DNA of 64,000 nucleotides from Xanthobacter dioxanivorans (GTDB lineage: Bacteria; Pseudomonadota; Alphaproteobacteria; Rhizobiales; Xanthobacteraceae), in contig NZ_CP063362.1 in NCBI RefSeq assembly GCF_016807805.1, positions 1,240,001 through 1,304,000 on the forward strand, given 5' to 3'. How positions within the stretch are numbered: the first letter of the stretch is position 1; every line of letters starts with the position of its first letter. This document shows, piece by piece, positions 48,510 through 57,621 of this stretch. The translations under genes were made by a program, and so were the position numbers. The notes beneath the pieces are model-generated. The model saw nothing but the letters and a program-made list of their open reading frames with translations. It was not told the DNA's origin and ran no database searches.

Positions 48510-49991
48510 CTACGCGCCTGCCTTTTCTACGCTTTTTTCGCAATCCGGCAAAGCATCCATGCGCACGGTGAAGGTTGCCCCCTCGCCCAGCACGCTATCG
48601 ACGCCCAACCGGCCGCGATGGCGCGCCACGATGTGCTTGACGATGGCGAGCCCGAGGCCGGTGCCGCCCTGGTCCCGGCTCGCCGCCACGTCGACCCGGT
48701 AGAAGCGCTCGGTGAGGCGCGGCAGGTGCTCCGGCGCGATGCCGGGGCCGAAATCGCGCACGCTCACCTGGGCGGCGCTTCCGTCGCGACCGAGGCGCAC
48801 TTCCACCTTCTTGCCCGAGGGCGCATATTTCAGGGCGTTCTCCACTAGGTTCTCGAACAGGCGGATGAGCTCGTCACGGTCGCCGAGCACCTCCAGCCGT
48901 TCCACGTCCCGCACCTGCTCCAGCGCGACGCCCCGATCCTGCGCCAGCGGGGCGAGGCTGTCGCAGACATGGGCGATGATGGCGGCGAGATCCACCTTGG
49001 TCTGCGGCCGCACATGGGCGTGCAGCTCGATGCGCGAGAGCGAGAGCAGGTCGTCGATGAGGCGCGACATGCGCCGCGCCTGCGCCGCCATGATGGAGAG
49101 GAAGCGCTCGCGCGCCGGCGCATCGTTGCGGGCCGGACCCTGCAGGGTCTCGATGAAGCCGGACAGGGAGGCGAGGGGGGTCCGCAACTCGTGGCTGGCA
49201 TTGGCCACGAAGTCCGCGCGCATCTGCTCCACCCGCCGCTGCTGGGTGAGGTCGCGGAAAGTGAGCAGCACCGCGTCGGGTCCCGCCTCCCCCGCGCCGC
49301 GGCCGGTGCGGGGCGGCGTCTCCAGCCGCAGCGGCACCACGTGCGCCTCCAGCCAGCGGTCGAGGGGGATGCGCTCGGCGAACTCCACGCGGCGGGGCAG
49401 GCCATCGGCGGCGGCGGCCCGCACCGCATCGAGTACCTCCGGCACCCGCACGACGAACGACAGCGGGTCTCCCACCCGGGTCGGGCCGATGGCGAGGGCG
49501 ACGCGCTCGTTGGCGACCATGATCTCGGCCTGGGGCGTCAGCAGCAAAGCGGGCTCGGGCAGCGCCGCCACCACCGCCGCCGCCTGCAGGTCCCGGCGAT
49601 CCGGGCGGTCCGGGCGGGGCGCGGGCTCCGCCTCCGGCACGGCCTGGGGCACGGCGGCGGGCACGGGCAGCGACACGAACAGCGCCAGGAGGATGCAGGC
49701 CAGAATGCCCGCCAGCACCGGGTGCACCGCATCGAGCACCAGCCCCGTCGCCAGCACCGCCGCCAGCGCACCTGTTCCCGCCAGGAGCCTGCGGCGCGCC
49801 ATGGCTGCCGCCCGGTCGACAACCGCCGGTGCCGCGGCGGCCGGCGGCGCGGGCTCCTGCGGCGCGACGGGGTGCGTCACGACGTCGTCGGCGCGCGGCA
49901 TGCGCACCTTGATCCGCGCCTCCTGGAGGCCTGGTCCGTCAAGCCCTGATCCCTGGAGGTCTGGCCCCTGGCCGGGCCCGGACATCACCAT
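48510..49991 (-). CDS. phoR: Phosphate regulon sensor histidine kinase PhoR
   Basis: This 493-aa protein has a long disordered N-terminus and two membrane spans (residues about 65-110, AGTGALAAVLATGLVLDAVH, ILACILLALFVSLPVPAAVP). Then follow a Pro-rich linker, a PAS domain (AVVAALPEPALLLTPQAEIM), the H box FVANASHELRTPLASLSGFI with the phospho-accepting His, and the ATPase boxes NLVENALKYAP, DFGPGIAP and GGTGLGLAIVKHIVARHRG. ATG 49991 has GGAAGGA upstream. The kinase activates PhoB when PstSCAB-PhoU signals phosphate limitation. Confidence 0.95.
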   Translation of the reverse strand: MVMSGPGQGPDLQGSGLDGPGLQEARIKVRMPRADDVVTHPVAPQEPAPPAAAAPAVVDRAAAMARRRLLAGTGALAAVLATGLVLDAVHPVLAGILACILLALFVSLPVPAAVPQAVPEAEPAPRPDRPDRRDLQAAAVVAALPEPALLLTPQAEIMVANERVALAIGPTRVGDPLSFVVRVPEVLDAVRAAAADGLPRRVEFAERIPLDRWLEAHVVPLRLETPPRTGRGAGEAGPDAVLLTFRDLTQQRRVEQMRADFVANASHELRTPLASLSGFIETLQGPARNDAPARERFLSIMAAQARRMSRLIDDLLSLSRIELHAHVRPQTKVDLAAIIAHVCDSLAPLAQDRGVALEQVRDVERLEVLGDRDELIRLFENLVENALKYAPSGKKVEVRLGRDGSAAQVSVRDFGPGIAPEHLPRLTERFYRVDVAASRDQGGTGLGLAIVKHIVARHRGRLGVDSVLGEGATFTVRMDALPDCEKSVEKAGA

Positions 49992-50205
49992 TCGTCGTCC
50001 TTCCCACGCGGCCCGCGAATCGCCGGCCACACCGCATTCTGCCGATGCTGGCGCGCCTCGGCGAAGGCTTTACGACAGCCTCGCCGGCTGCGCCCCGCCG
50101 TGGCTGCATTTTTCGCATACTCCTTATTTCGAACCGCAAACAGCCGGATCAGCGTTGCCGCGCGGCGGTCAACATCTGCTAAGGAGAGAGAGCGGAGGAC
50201 TTGAA

Positions 50206-51012
50206 ATGCGACAGCTTGGAGCGAGGGGCGTGCTTCGGGCGATTGGCGGGGGGGTGGCACCGGTCACGGCCAGGCCCGACCCCATGCTCGGGAAGAAGCC
50301 CACGCACGGGACGCGGCACGGGTGCGGGCATCTTCCTGCCATCGCCGTGGCGGGCTTACTCGGCCTCGGCGAGGCGGGGCTGGGCGGTTCCGCGCGTGCC
50401 GACCCGTTGCCCCTGCCCACCGTCGACTTCTCGCTGAAGGCCGAGCTTAAGCGTGGCGGGACCCTGGATCTCGCCCACAGCCAGGGCAAGATGCGGGTGG
50501 AGATGACGCGGCCGAGCATCCCCGGCAGCATCATCGGGATCCTCGACCTCGCGGCGCGCCGCATGGTGATGCGCACGCCCAACCTGCCGAACGTGGCGCT
50601 CGAGGTGGAGCTGCCGCCGGAATACGCCCTCGGCGCCGTCAGCGGCGCGGGCAGCAAGGTGGGGACCGACCGGGTGGCGGGCGAGGCCTGCGACCTCTGG
50701 AAAATGGACGCGCCCACCCCGGCGCAGCTCGCCGCCGCCATGGGTCCCACCATCGCCTGCATCACGCCGGACGGCATCGCCCTTCGCACCGAAGTGGAGA
50801 TCAAGGGCAGGAAGCAGGTGCTGTTCGAGGCCACCGGGCTCGTCCGCGGGCCGCAGGATCCCAGGCTGTTCGTGCTGCCGGCGGGCCTCCAGGTGGTGAA
50901 GGTGCCCAAGGGCAAGCTCGGCGCCGCTTTGGGCCTGGGGGCACCGGATTCGCCTCCTGCGACCCCTGCGCCTCCCGCGACACCCGCCACGCCGCCGCCC
51001 GCCAAGCCCTGA
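50206..51012 (+). CDS. Exported protein, DUF4412-like
   Basis: This 268-aa protein has a long basic N-terminus, then a signal-like segment (LPAIAVAGLLGLGEAGLGGS ending ARA). A beta-rich domain follows (LDLAHSQGKMRVEMTRPSIP, VAGEACDLWKM, ACITPDGIALRTEVEIKGRK) that resembles DUF4412/LolA-like envelope proteins. The tail is a Pro/Ala repeat. GGAGG lies before ATG 50206. The role is unknown. Confidence 0.7.
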   Translation: MRQLGARGVLRAIGGGVAPVTARPDPMLGKKPTHGTRHGCGHLPAIAVAGLLGLGEAGLGGSARADPLPLPTVDFSLKAELKRGGTLDLAHSQGKMRVEMTRPSIPGSIIGILDLAARRMVMRTPNLPNVALEVELPPEYALGAVSGAGSKVGTDRVAGEACDLWKMDAPTPAQLAAAMGPTIACITPDGIALRTEVEIKGRKQVLFEATGLVRGPQDPRLFVLPAGLQVVKVPKGKLGAALGLGAPDSPPATPAPPATPATPPPAKP

Positions 51013-51099
51013 GCGGGCGCCGTCGAGCGCCTCGAACCGAAGACCGAGGGACGGTCGGCGCGCAAAAGCCCCGGCTAGAAACGCCGGAGCGCGAGAGCT

Positions 51100-51921
51100 T
51101 CAGCCGAAGGTGAGGGCCACCGGCACGTGGTCGGAGGGCTTCTCCCAGCCGCGCGCTTCCTTCAGCACCGTCATCGCCCGCGCCGAGGGGGCGAGGGGCC
51201 GGCTCGCCCACACATGGTCGAGGCGGCGGCCGCGGTCGTTCACCGTGTAGTCGGGCGAGCGGTAGCTCCACCAGGTGAAGAGCTTCTCCTGCGGCGGCAC
51301 GAAGGCACGCATCACGTCCACCCAGGGGCCGGATGCCTGAAAGCGGTTCAGCTTCTCCACCTCGATCGGGGTGTGGCTGACCACCGAGAGCAATTGCTTG
51401 TGGCTCCACACGTCGGTTTCGAGGGGGGCAACGTTGAGGTCGCCCACCACCACCGCGTGGCGCTCGGGATCGGCAGCATCGGCGGCCAGCTCGCTCCAGG
51501 CCGTCATCTCGTCGAGGAAGGCGAGCTTGTGGGCGAACTTCGGATTGAGGTCGGGATCCGGCACGTCGCCGCCGGCGGGCACGTAGAAGTTGTGGATGGT
51601 CAGCGGCTTGCCCAGAGCATCGCCGGGCGCGAGGGTGACGGCCACATGCCGCGCGTCGCCCTTGCCGCAGAAATCGCCCTTGCGCACCTGCGCGAACGGA
51701 TGCCGGGAGAACGTCGCAACCCCGTGCCAACCCTTCTGGCCGTTGAGCGCGATGTACGGGAAGCCCATGTCGCGGATGGCGTTCAGGGGGAACTTGTCGT
51801 CCTGGCACTTGGTTTCCTGGAGGCACAGCACGTCCGGCCGCAGCCTCTCCACCGTCTCGCGGACGATATCGAGGCGGATGCGGACGGAATTGATGTTCCA
51901 GGTGCAGATGGTGAGGGGCAA
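51100..51921 (-). CDS. xthA: Exodeoxyribonuclease III
   Basis: This 273-aa protein is of the exonuclease-endonuclease-phosphatase fold. Motifs are TICTWNINSVRIR, VLCLQETKCQDDKFP (metal Glu), the active-site His in IHNFYVPAGGD, VVVGDLNVAPLETDVW (Asp, Asn) and KPSDHVPVALTF (final Asp-His). It repairs abasic sites and 3' blocks. The start is uncertain: TTG 51921 places the protein at the normal length; the frame extends to 52080 without homology. Confidence 0.93.
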   Translation of the reverse strand: MPLTICTWNINSVRIRLDIVRETVERLRPDVLCLQETKCQDDKFPLNAIRDMGFPYIALNGQKGWHGVATFSRHPFAQVRKGDFCGKGDARHVAVTLAPGDALGKPLTIHNFYVPAGGDVPDPDLNPKFAHKLAFLDEMTAWSELAADAADPERHAVVVGDLNVAPLETDVWSHKQLLSVVSHTPIEVEKLNRFQASGPWVDVMRAFVPPQEKLFTWWSYRSPDYTVNDRGRRLDHVWASRPLAPSARAMTVLKEARGWEKPSDHVPVALTFG

Positions 51922-52183
51922 GGCAATGGCGGGCTGAAAAGAGAACGACACCCGAGCCTTACACCGCCCCCGCGCACGGAGGCAAGCCCGAGTGCCGGTG
52001 TACGGCTGGACGTCAGCAGCCGCCAGCCCTCGCAGGCCTTCAGGGCGCCCGGACCATGCCGAGCCCATATTCGCCCCCACCCGTGCCCCTTCCCGTGCCC
52101 ACCATTTCGCCTTGCCCGGATCGGGGGCGCGCCTAAACTGGAGGCTTTCCAGGCCTTGCCCTTTTCATTTGATGGATACTGTC

Positions 52184-52426
52184 ATGCACAATAAGAGGCT
52201 CGAAGCCTTGCGCGCCAATCCGTGCGGGGAATGGAGGCCGGCGGACCTCGAGATCACCGCGTCCCAGTATGCGATCAAGTTTCGCAAGGTGACCGGCACC
52301 CACGTGGTGTTCACCCATCCCTCGGTGCCCGACTGCGTCGCCGTTCCCATGAAGCAGAAGATCCGCTCCGTCCACGTGCGGGCCTTCGTCGCCATGGTGG
52401 ATCGCATGGACGGGATCGACCAATGA
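52184..52426 (+). CDS. hicA: HicA-type toxin
   Basis: This 80-aa dsRBD-like mRNA interferase of the HicA class has ANPCGEWRPADLEI at the N-terminus and TGTHVVFTHPSVPDCVAVPM, where His in the strand S/T-H-x-V-F/Y is the catalytic residue in HicA. Then comes KQKIRSVHVRAFVAMVDRM. It overlaps the antitoxin gene by 4 bp (ATGA). An in-frame ATG at 52172 is an alternative start. Confidence 0.8.
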   Translation: MHNKRLEALRANPCGEWRPADLEITASQYAIKFRKVTGTHVVFTHPSVPDCVAVPMKQKIRSVHVRAFVAMVDRMDGIDQ

Positions 52427-52656
52427 CCGCCTCCACAGCGCCCGACCCTTCCGCCTATCCGGCCATTGTCGCGTCCATCCCGCCCGAGGAGGGCGGCGGC
52501 TTTGTCGCGAGCTTTCCCGACGTGCCGGGATGTCATGGCGTCGGCGACACGGCGGAGGAGGCCGTGGCCGACGGCCGCCTGGCCCTGTTCGCCTGCCTCG
52601 ACGCCCTGCGGGCCGCCGACCGTTCTCCGCCCGCTCCGGGATCCGCGCCGGCATGA
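52423..52656 (+). CDS. hicB: HicB-type antitoxin
   Basis: This 77-aa protein has the partial RNase-H-like HicB fold: YPAIVASIPPEEGGGFVASF and PDVPGCHGVGDTAEEAVADG with the classic D-x-P-G-C motif, then a helix. It lacks the C-terminal HTH or ribbon-helix-helix domain found in many HicB proteins, so it likely neutralises HicA but may not autoregulate by itself. Translationally coupled to hicA. Confidence 0.82.
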   Translation: MTASTAPDPSAYPAIVASIPPEEGGGFVASFPDVPGCHGVGDTAEEAVADGRLALFACLDALRAADRSPPAPGSAPA

Positions 52657-52670
52657 GCCGGCCCGCTTGC

Positions 52671-53012
52671 TCAGGGCATGCCGGGTCGGGCGCGGCCGGC
52701 GCGCTCTTCCATGAAGGCCGAGACGGTGTCCAGCAGGCGGATGGCGCCGGGGAGCTGGGCATGGGCCTCCGCCTGCGCCGCGCCTTCCGGCTCGAGGGTG
52801 CGCCACCACACGATGAAGCGACGGATCAAGGCGCGGCCGGCGATATGGGCGAAGGGCACGCCCGGAAACGCGTCGAACCCGAACGCCGCCTCCACGCGCC
52901 GCAGGCATGCTTCCACGTAGCCGGCATCGGCGGCGGAGAGCGTGAACGGGCCTTCCGGTGCGCGCCGCTCCATGCGGACCTCGCTGAGCTCGGGGATATA
53001 GTCCGTCTTCAC
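52671..53012 (-). CDS. Hypothetical protein
   Basis: This 113-aa protein, VKTDYIPELSEVRMERRAPE at the start, has helices with SAADAGYVEACLRRVEAAFG and RFIVWWRTLEPEGAAQAE. No family recognised. The start is a GTG at 53012 (or 53015). The longer frame to 53225 overlaps the divergent gene at 53150. Confidence 0.5.
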   Translation of the reverse strand: MKTDYIPELSEVRMERRAPEGPFTLSAADAGYVEACLRRVEAAFGFDAFPGVPFAHIAGRALIRRFIVWWRTLEPEGAAQAEAHAQLPGAIRLLDTVSAFMEERAGRARPGMP

Positions 53013-53149
53013 CACGACACCATTCGTCTCCGCGCCCTGCCGACAGCGAAGCCGGTTTCGGCTCAGCCGGCGTCCGCCGTCGCCATCACGCCTCCCGCCC
53101 GCTTGGGCATCGCCCTTCAAGCAGGATCGGTGCCAGCGAAAGGCCGGAC

Positions 53150-53608
53150 ATGACGCGCCCCCTCCCCGCCGCGCCCCCGGTGCACGCGGAGCCCACCGCT
53201 GTCCACGCCGTTCCGGCGGCGCCACTGGAAGCGGGGTTCCGGCTGCTGGTGATGCGCGAGTTCGCGGCGGCGGCGGCGCCGGCCTCCTTCGCGGTGATCG
53301 AGCAGCGGCTGCTGCGGCCGCCGCCCCGGCAGATCCGGCACGGCATCGCCTTCGCCCTCGCCTTCAGGCCGGAGGTGATGGCCTTCCTGGGCTTCCATCT
53401 CGGCCGGCCCGCCGTGCCGGGACCCGACGGCGCACGCGCGCGCAACCCGCTCTGGCCCCGGCTCGCCTGGCACAAGCAGGCGCGGCCCTGGCCGGACGAC
53501 ACACTCACCACCGAATGGAACGCGGACATTCTGTTTCCGCAGGAAACCGCACGCGCCGCCTTCGCCCACCAGTTCCATGCCGAGCTCGCGGGCATCCCAC
53601 CACCCTGA
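53150..53608 (+). CDS. Hypothetical protein
   Basis: This 152-aa protein has a Pro/Ala-rich N-terminus, then a helical region (GFRLLVMREFAAAAAPASFA) and aromatic-rich segments (LWPRLAWHKQARPW). The composition and codon use fit coding. I recognise no domain. Confidence 0.5.
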   Translation: MTRPLPAAPPVHAEPTAVHAVPAAPLEAGFRLLVMREFAAAAAPASFAVIEQRLLRPPPRQIRHGIAFALAFRPEVMAFLGFHLGRPAVPGPDGARARNPLWPRLAWHKQARPWPDDTLTTEWNADILFPQETARAAFAHQFHAELAGIPPP

Positions 53609-53691
53609 CCGCCGCCAAGGCCCACTTCTTGCTTTGCGGGTCCTGGCCGTTTTTCGCGCATGTCATTGATTGCTTTTCGGGAGATTGCTCC

Positions 53692-54162
53692 ATGACAGAC
53701 GTTGTCGAGACCCGCTCCATTGTCACCGAGGCCGAATTCGATCATCCGATCGAGCTCGTCTGGCGCGCCATCAGCGATTCCGAATGGCTCGCCGTATGGT
53801 TCTTCCCCAACGACATCCAGCCCCTGGAGGGACACAAGTTCACCATCTGGGGCCGGCCCATCGAGCGCTGGGACGGGGAATTCCAGTGCCAGGTGAAGAC
53901 CGCCATTCCCGAGCGCGAGCTGTCCTTCCGCTGGAAGGGCGGCCATCCGGAGCTGAAGGGCTTCGGCCACTATATCGATACGGTGCTGACCTGGACCCTC
54001 ACCCCCACCGCCTCCGGCGGCACCCATCTGCGCTTTCAGCACGAAGGCTTCGGCGCTGATGCCGAGAGCGACGGCGTGTTCGACGTGATGACGAAGGGCT
54101 CCCAGAGCGTGCTGCGCACCCTCACCCGCCGCCTGCCGGACCTCATCCAGCACGGCGCCTGA
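53692..54162 (+). CDS. SRPBCC/AHSA1-domain protein
   Basis: This 156-aa protein has the START-like hydrophobic cavity fold: EAEFDHPIELVWRAISDSEW, LAVWFFPNDIQPLEGHKFTI, ELSFRWKGGHPELK and GGTHLRFQHEGFG are AHSA1 hallmarks. The ligand or partner is unknown; homologues occur as stress-related or Hsp90-activator-like proteins. ATG 53692 is the only fitting start. Confidence 0.85.
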   Translation: MTDVVETRSIVTEAEFDHPIELVWRAISDSEWLAVWFFPNDIQPLEGHKFTIWGRPIERWDGEFQCQVKTAIPERELSFRWKGGHPELKGFGHYIDTVLTWTLTPTASGGTHLRFQHEGFGADAESDGVFDVMTKGSQSVLRTLTRRLPDLIQHGA

Positions 54163-54287
54163 GCCGGCGCCGGGCCACGCGCAGAAGTGACCGCCGGCTT
54201 GCGACGCGCAGGAACCCGGCGGCCATGCCTGCGTTACGGCTCTGGTTGCCATACCGCGCCCGGTGCGTGGCACCAATGGAGACGGAC

Positions 54288-54506
54288 ATGGGCCAGAAGC
54301 ATCCCGCGAACGATCCCTTCTCCCTGCGCATCGTGATCGGAGAGGCCGAAACCAAGGCCTCCAACGTCGACGATGTGGTGAAATTCCTGCGCCAGCAGGA
54401 AGCCGGCGACTTCGCCGACCTCCTCCTCAGCGTGCCTTCGGACGGCCGGCCCCAGTCCCTGTCGGATGTCTGCGCCCGCATGGAAGCGCTCTGCGCCATG
54501 GTGTGA
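54288..54506 (+). CDS. Small hypothetical protein
   Basis: This 72-aa protein (MGQKHPANDPFSLRIVIGEA) has a beta strand followed by helices (VDDVVKFLRQQEAGDFADLL, LSDVCARMEALCAM). No family recognised. ATG 54288 has GAGACGG upstream; the frame extends to 54225. Confidence 0.5.
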   Translation: MGQKHPANDPFSLRIVIGEAETKASNVDDVVKFLRQQEAGDFADLLLSVPSDGRPQSLSDVCARMEALCAMV

Positions 54507-54576
54507 GGCGCCCCGGCGGCTTGACTTTCCACCGCCCCTCCGCAGTCTGCGCCAGTCGCGCGACGGGAGATGCGGT

Positions 54577-55266
54577 TTGGTCGGGGATGCGGAGGCCGGC
54601 GGTTTCGGGGACTATTCGCTGGACGCTCTCGCAGCCCGCATCCATGCGCGCCACCGCGACCGCATCAAGGTGCAGAAGCCGCATGTGGCGGCGGCAAATC
54701 TCGCCCGCATCATCGCCGCAGCGCTGGAACTCGCCAACAGCCAGGGCTTCCATGCCATGACGCTGCGCCAGCTCGCGGCGGAGTCCGGCCTCAGCATGGG
54801 CGCGCTCTATTCGTACCTCGACAGCAAGGACACCCTGCTCCTCATGATCCTCGGGGAGGTGTCCCACGCCGTGGAAGAGGTGCTGGGCGCGGCGCCGCAG
54901 GAAGTGGCCGCCAGCCCGGCGCTGCACCTGCGCTGGCTCATCACCCGCCACATCGCCCTGTCCGAAGCCATGCACTCCTGGTTCGTCTTCGCCTACATGG
55001 AGGCGAAGGCATTCCCGCCCGCGGCGCGCCGGCAGGCGGTGGAAAGCGAGCGCCTCACCGAGCGGATGCTGGCGGACGTCATCGGCGAAGGCATGAAGCG
55101 GGGCGTGTTCGCCAAGGGCGACGCGCTGTTCGCCGCCACCCTGGTCAAGCCGCTGCTGCAGGACTGGTACGTGAAGCGCGGCAAATACCGCGCGCGCGGT
55201 ATCGATGCGGCAGGCTATGCGGATGGCGTCACCGCTTTCGTGGAAGCCGCGCTCGCGCCGCGCTGA
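54577..55266 (+). CDS. TetR/AcrR-family regulator
   Basis: This 229-aa protein has a TetR HTH: NLARIIAAALELANSQGFHA, LRQLAAESGLSMGALYSYLD, SKDTLLLMILGEV. The C-terminal helical domain would bind a ligand, perhaps an acyl-CoA given its neighbours. The start is a TTG at 54577 with GGGAG seven bases upstream. It converges on the phosphotransferase/acyl-CoA dehydrogenase pair and may act at the palindrome 57553-57566. Confidence 0.88.
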   Translation: MVGDAEAGGFGDYSLDALAARIHARHRDRIKVQKPHVAAANLARIIAAALELANSQGFHAMTLRQLAAESGLSMGALYSYLDSKDTLLLMILGEVSHAVEEVLGAAPQEVAASPALHLRWLITRHIALSEAMHSWFVFAYMEAKAFPPAARRQAVESERLTERMLADVIGEGMKRGVFAKGDALFAATLVKPLLQDWYVKRGKYRARGIDAAGYADGVTAFVEAALAPR

Positions 55267-55272
55267 CACCTC

Positions 55273-56277
55273 TCAGGTGAAGGCGGCGGCCCGGGCGGCA
55301 AACGCCTGGGCGAGCTGCCCGGTCTGCGCCGCCCCCTCCGCCGCCGCATTGCCGGCCCTGGCCCGCGCCGCGATCCCCTCGAAGATGACCGCCCACCGAA
55401 ACAGGGCAAAGGCCATGTGGAAGTCACCCATGGCGCGCCCGTGCGCCGCCGCCGCGGCATAGTCGGCCACGAACACTTCCCGCGAGGGAAGGCCCAGGGC
55501 GTCGAGATCCAGCCCCTCGATGCCCCCGTATTGCTCGGGCCGGGACACCCAGGCCATGGCGCAATGGGCGAGGTCGGCCAGGGGATGGCCGAGGGTGGAC
55601 AGCTCCCAGTCCAGCACTGCTACCACTTCGGGGCGGGTGGGATGAAACATCAGGTTGCCGATGCGATAGTCGCCGTGGACGATGCTGGTGACGTCATCGT
55701 CCGGCACATGCGCCGGCAGCCAGGCGACGAGACGGTCGATATTGGCGTCCTCCCGCGTCTTCGACAGCTCCCACTGGCGTGTCCAGCGGGCGATCTGGCG
55801 GCCGAAATAATTGCCCGGCCGGCCGAAGTCGGAGAGCCCCACCGCCGCCACGTCCACATTGTGGAGGGCGGCGAGGGTCTTCGCCATGGCGCCGTACATG
55901 GCCCGCCGCTCCTGCGGGGTCACCCCCGCGAGGGTGCAGTCGTGGAAGACCCGGCCCTCCACCTTCTCCATCACGTAGAAGAGGGTGCCGATGACGGATC
56001 GGTCTTCGCACAGAAGCAGCGTCGGCGGCACCGGCACGGCGGTGCCGGCCAGCGCCCGCATGATGCGGTATTCCCGATCCACCGCATGGGCGGAGGGCAG
56101 GAGCTCGCCCGGCGGCTGCTTGCGCAGCACCAAGGCGCGGTTGTCATAGGTGACGAAGAAAGTGGGGTTGGACTGGCCCCCCGATATGGGCGCGAGGCGT
56201 GGACCGCCGGCAAGGCCGGGAATGTGCGCCTTCAGATGGGCGTCGAGCGCCGCGACGTCGAAGCCGGCGCCGCTCAC
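55273..56277 (-). CDS. Phosphotransferase (APH fold) partner of acyl-CoA dehydrogenase
   Basis: This 334-aa aminoglycoside-phosphotransferase-like protein has FFVTYDNRALVLRKQPPGEL (ATP-binding Lys), the catalytic VHGDYRIGNLMFHP and the metal-binding AVLDWELSTLGHPLADLA. It belongs to the ACAD10/11-like kinase branch, known to phosphorylate 4-hydroxyacyl-CoAs before dehydrogenation. It starts at GTG 56277 overlapping the dehydrogenase stop, so both act together. Confidence 0.9.
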   Translation of the reverse strand: MSGAGFDVAALDAHLKAHIPGLAGGPRLAPISGGQSNPTFFVTYDNRALVLRKQPPGELLPSAHAVDREYRIMRALAGTAVPVPPTLLLCEDRSVIGTLFYVMEKVEGRVFHDCTLAGVTPQERRAMYGAMAKTLAALHNVDVAAVGLSDFGRPGNYFGRQIARWTRQWELSKTREDANIDRLVAWLPAHVPDDDVTSIVHGDYRIGNLMFHPTRPEVVAVLDWELSTLGHPLADLAHCAMAWVSRPEQYGGIEGLDLDALGLPSREVFVADYAAAAAHGRAMGDFHMAFALFRWAVIFEGIAARARAGNAAAEGAAQTGQLAQAFAARAAAFT

Positions 56278-57503
56278 GATGCGACCCCGTCCGCAGGCGC
56301 GCTCACCGGCCAATTCCAGAAGCCGTCTTCTTCCTTGTCGAGGAAACGGTTCAGCACCATTTCATGCACCGCGTCCGCCCCATCCACGAGGCGCGCCTGC
56401 CGGGCGTAGCGGTAGATCCATTCCAGCACCGTATCCTTGGAATAGCCGCGCGCGCCGTTGATCTGGATGGCTGTGTCGGCGGCGAGGTGCAGCGTGTTGG
56501 CGGCCTTGATCTTGGCCATGGACACCTCCTTGCGGGCGAGCCCGCCGCGGTCGAGCTCCCACGCCGCCTTCATGGTGAGGAGGCGGCCGATCTCGATTTC
56601 CATGGCGATGCGGCCCAGCATGGTCTGCACGCTCTCCCGGTCGGCGAGGCGGACGCCGAACCCCTCGCGGACGGCGGCATAGTCCCGCGCGATGGCCACC
56701 GAGCGCATGGCGAGGCCCAGCCAGCGCATGCAATGCGTGAGGCGGGCCGGGCCGAGGCGGATCTGCGTCACCTTCATCCCCTTGCCCTCGCCGAGCAGCA
56801 CGTCCTCGGGCGGGATCTCGAGGCCGTCGAACTCCAGCTCGCAATGCCCGCCATGTTCCTCCGGCCCCATGATGGGAATGCGGCGCACGATGCGCCAGCC
56901 CGGCGCGGACCGATGGAAGGCGAAGGCGGTCAGGCCGTTGCGCGGGTCATCCGAGGTGCGGGCGATCAGGATGAAATGCTCCGCCGCCTCCGCGCCGGTG
57001 ATGAACCATTTGCGGCCGAAGATGCGATAGCTGCCGTTGGGCTGCTTCTCGGCCCGGGTGAGCATCATGGACGGATCCGAGCCGCCGCCCGGATGCGGCT
57101 CGGTCATGACGAAGGCGGAGCGCACCGCGCCGCTGGCGATGGGTGCCAGCCAGCGGGCCTTCTGCTCCGCCGTGCCGACGGCTTCCAGCACCATCATGTT
57201 GCCGTCGTCGGGCGCGGCGGAATTAAATACCACCGGACCGAAGATGGAGCGATTCATCTCGGTGTAGCACACCGCCATGCCGACCCGGCCGACGCCCAGC
57301 CCGCCATTCTCCGGCTTGAGCTGGAGGCACCATAGGCCCTCGGCCCTTGCCTTTTCCCGCAGGCGCGCCAGGGGGGCCGCGGCGATGTTCTCGTGCGCAT
57401 CCCAGGCTGCGGGGTCCGCCTCGACGGGGATCACCTCGCGCTCGACGAAGCCGGCGATGCGGCGCCTCAGGTCATCGAGGGCGGGGGAGATGGTGAAGTC
57501 CAT
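56274..57503 (-). CDS. Acyl-CoA dehydrogenase (ACAD10/11-like)
   Basis: This 409-aa protein has the FAD/acyl-CoA motifs AFVMTEPHPGGGSDPSMMLT, FGRKWFITGAEAAEH, and the C-terminal TAIQINGARGYSKDTVLEWI with the position of the base residues. Pairing with an APH-type kinase suggests metabolism of hydroxy fatty acids. ATG 57503 is 50 bp downstream of a 14-bp palindrome that is a good TetR-type operator. Confidence 0.92.
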   Translation of the reverse strand: MDFTISPALDDLRRRIAGFVEREVIPVEADPAAWDAHENIAAAPLARLREKARAEGLWCLQLKPENGGLGVGRVGMAVCYTEMNRSIFGPVVFNSAAPDDGNMMVLEAVGTAEQKARWLAPIASGAVRSAFVMTEPHPGGGSDPSMMLTRAEKQPNGSYRIFGRKWFITGAEAAEHFILIARTSDDPRNGLTAFAFHRSAPGWRIVRRIPIMGPEEHGGHCELEFDGLEIPPEDVLLGEGKGMKVTQIRLGPARLTHCMRWLGLAMRSVAIARDYAAVREGFGVRLADRESVQTMLGRIAMEIEIGRLLTMKAAWELDRGGLARKEVSMAKIKAANTLHLAADTAIQINGARGYSKDTVLEWIYRYARQARLVDGADAVHEMVLNRFLDKEEDGFWNWPVSAPADGVAS

Positions 57504-57552
57504 GGCGGCCTCGGCGGTGCGGGGGATGCGCGCGATCGGCGCATAAAATAAG

Positions 57553-57566
57553 AGCGAGCGCTCGCT
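57553..57566 (-). promoter_or_regulatory. 14-bp perfect palindrome upstream of acyl-CoA dehydrogenase
   Basis: AGCGAGCGCTCGCT is fully symmetrical and embedded in an A/T-rich promoter-like context (AAAATAAG before, TTTTTATATT after). The shape fits a TetR-family operator, probably for the regulator at 54577. Confidence 0.7.
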
Positions 57567-57621
57567 TTTTATATTCTCTCGACAAGGAGAGCAAGACATT
57601 GCTCTCCCGGCCCTCGGCGGC

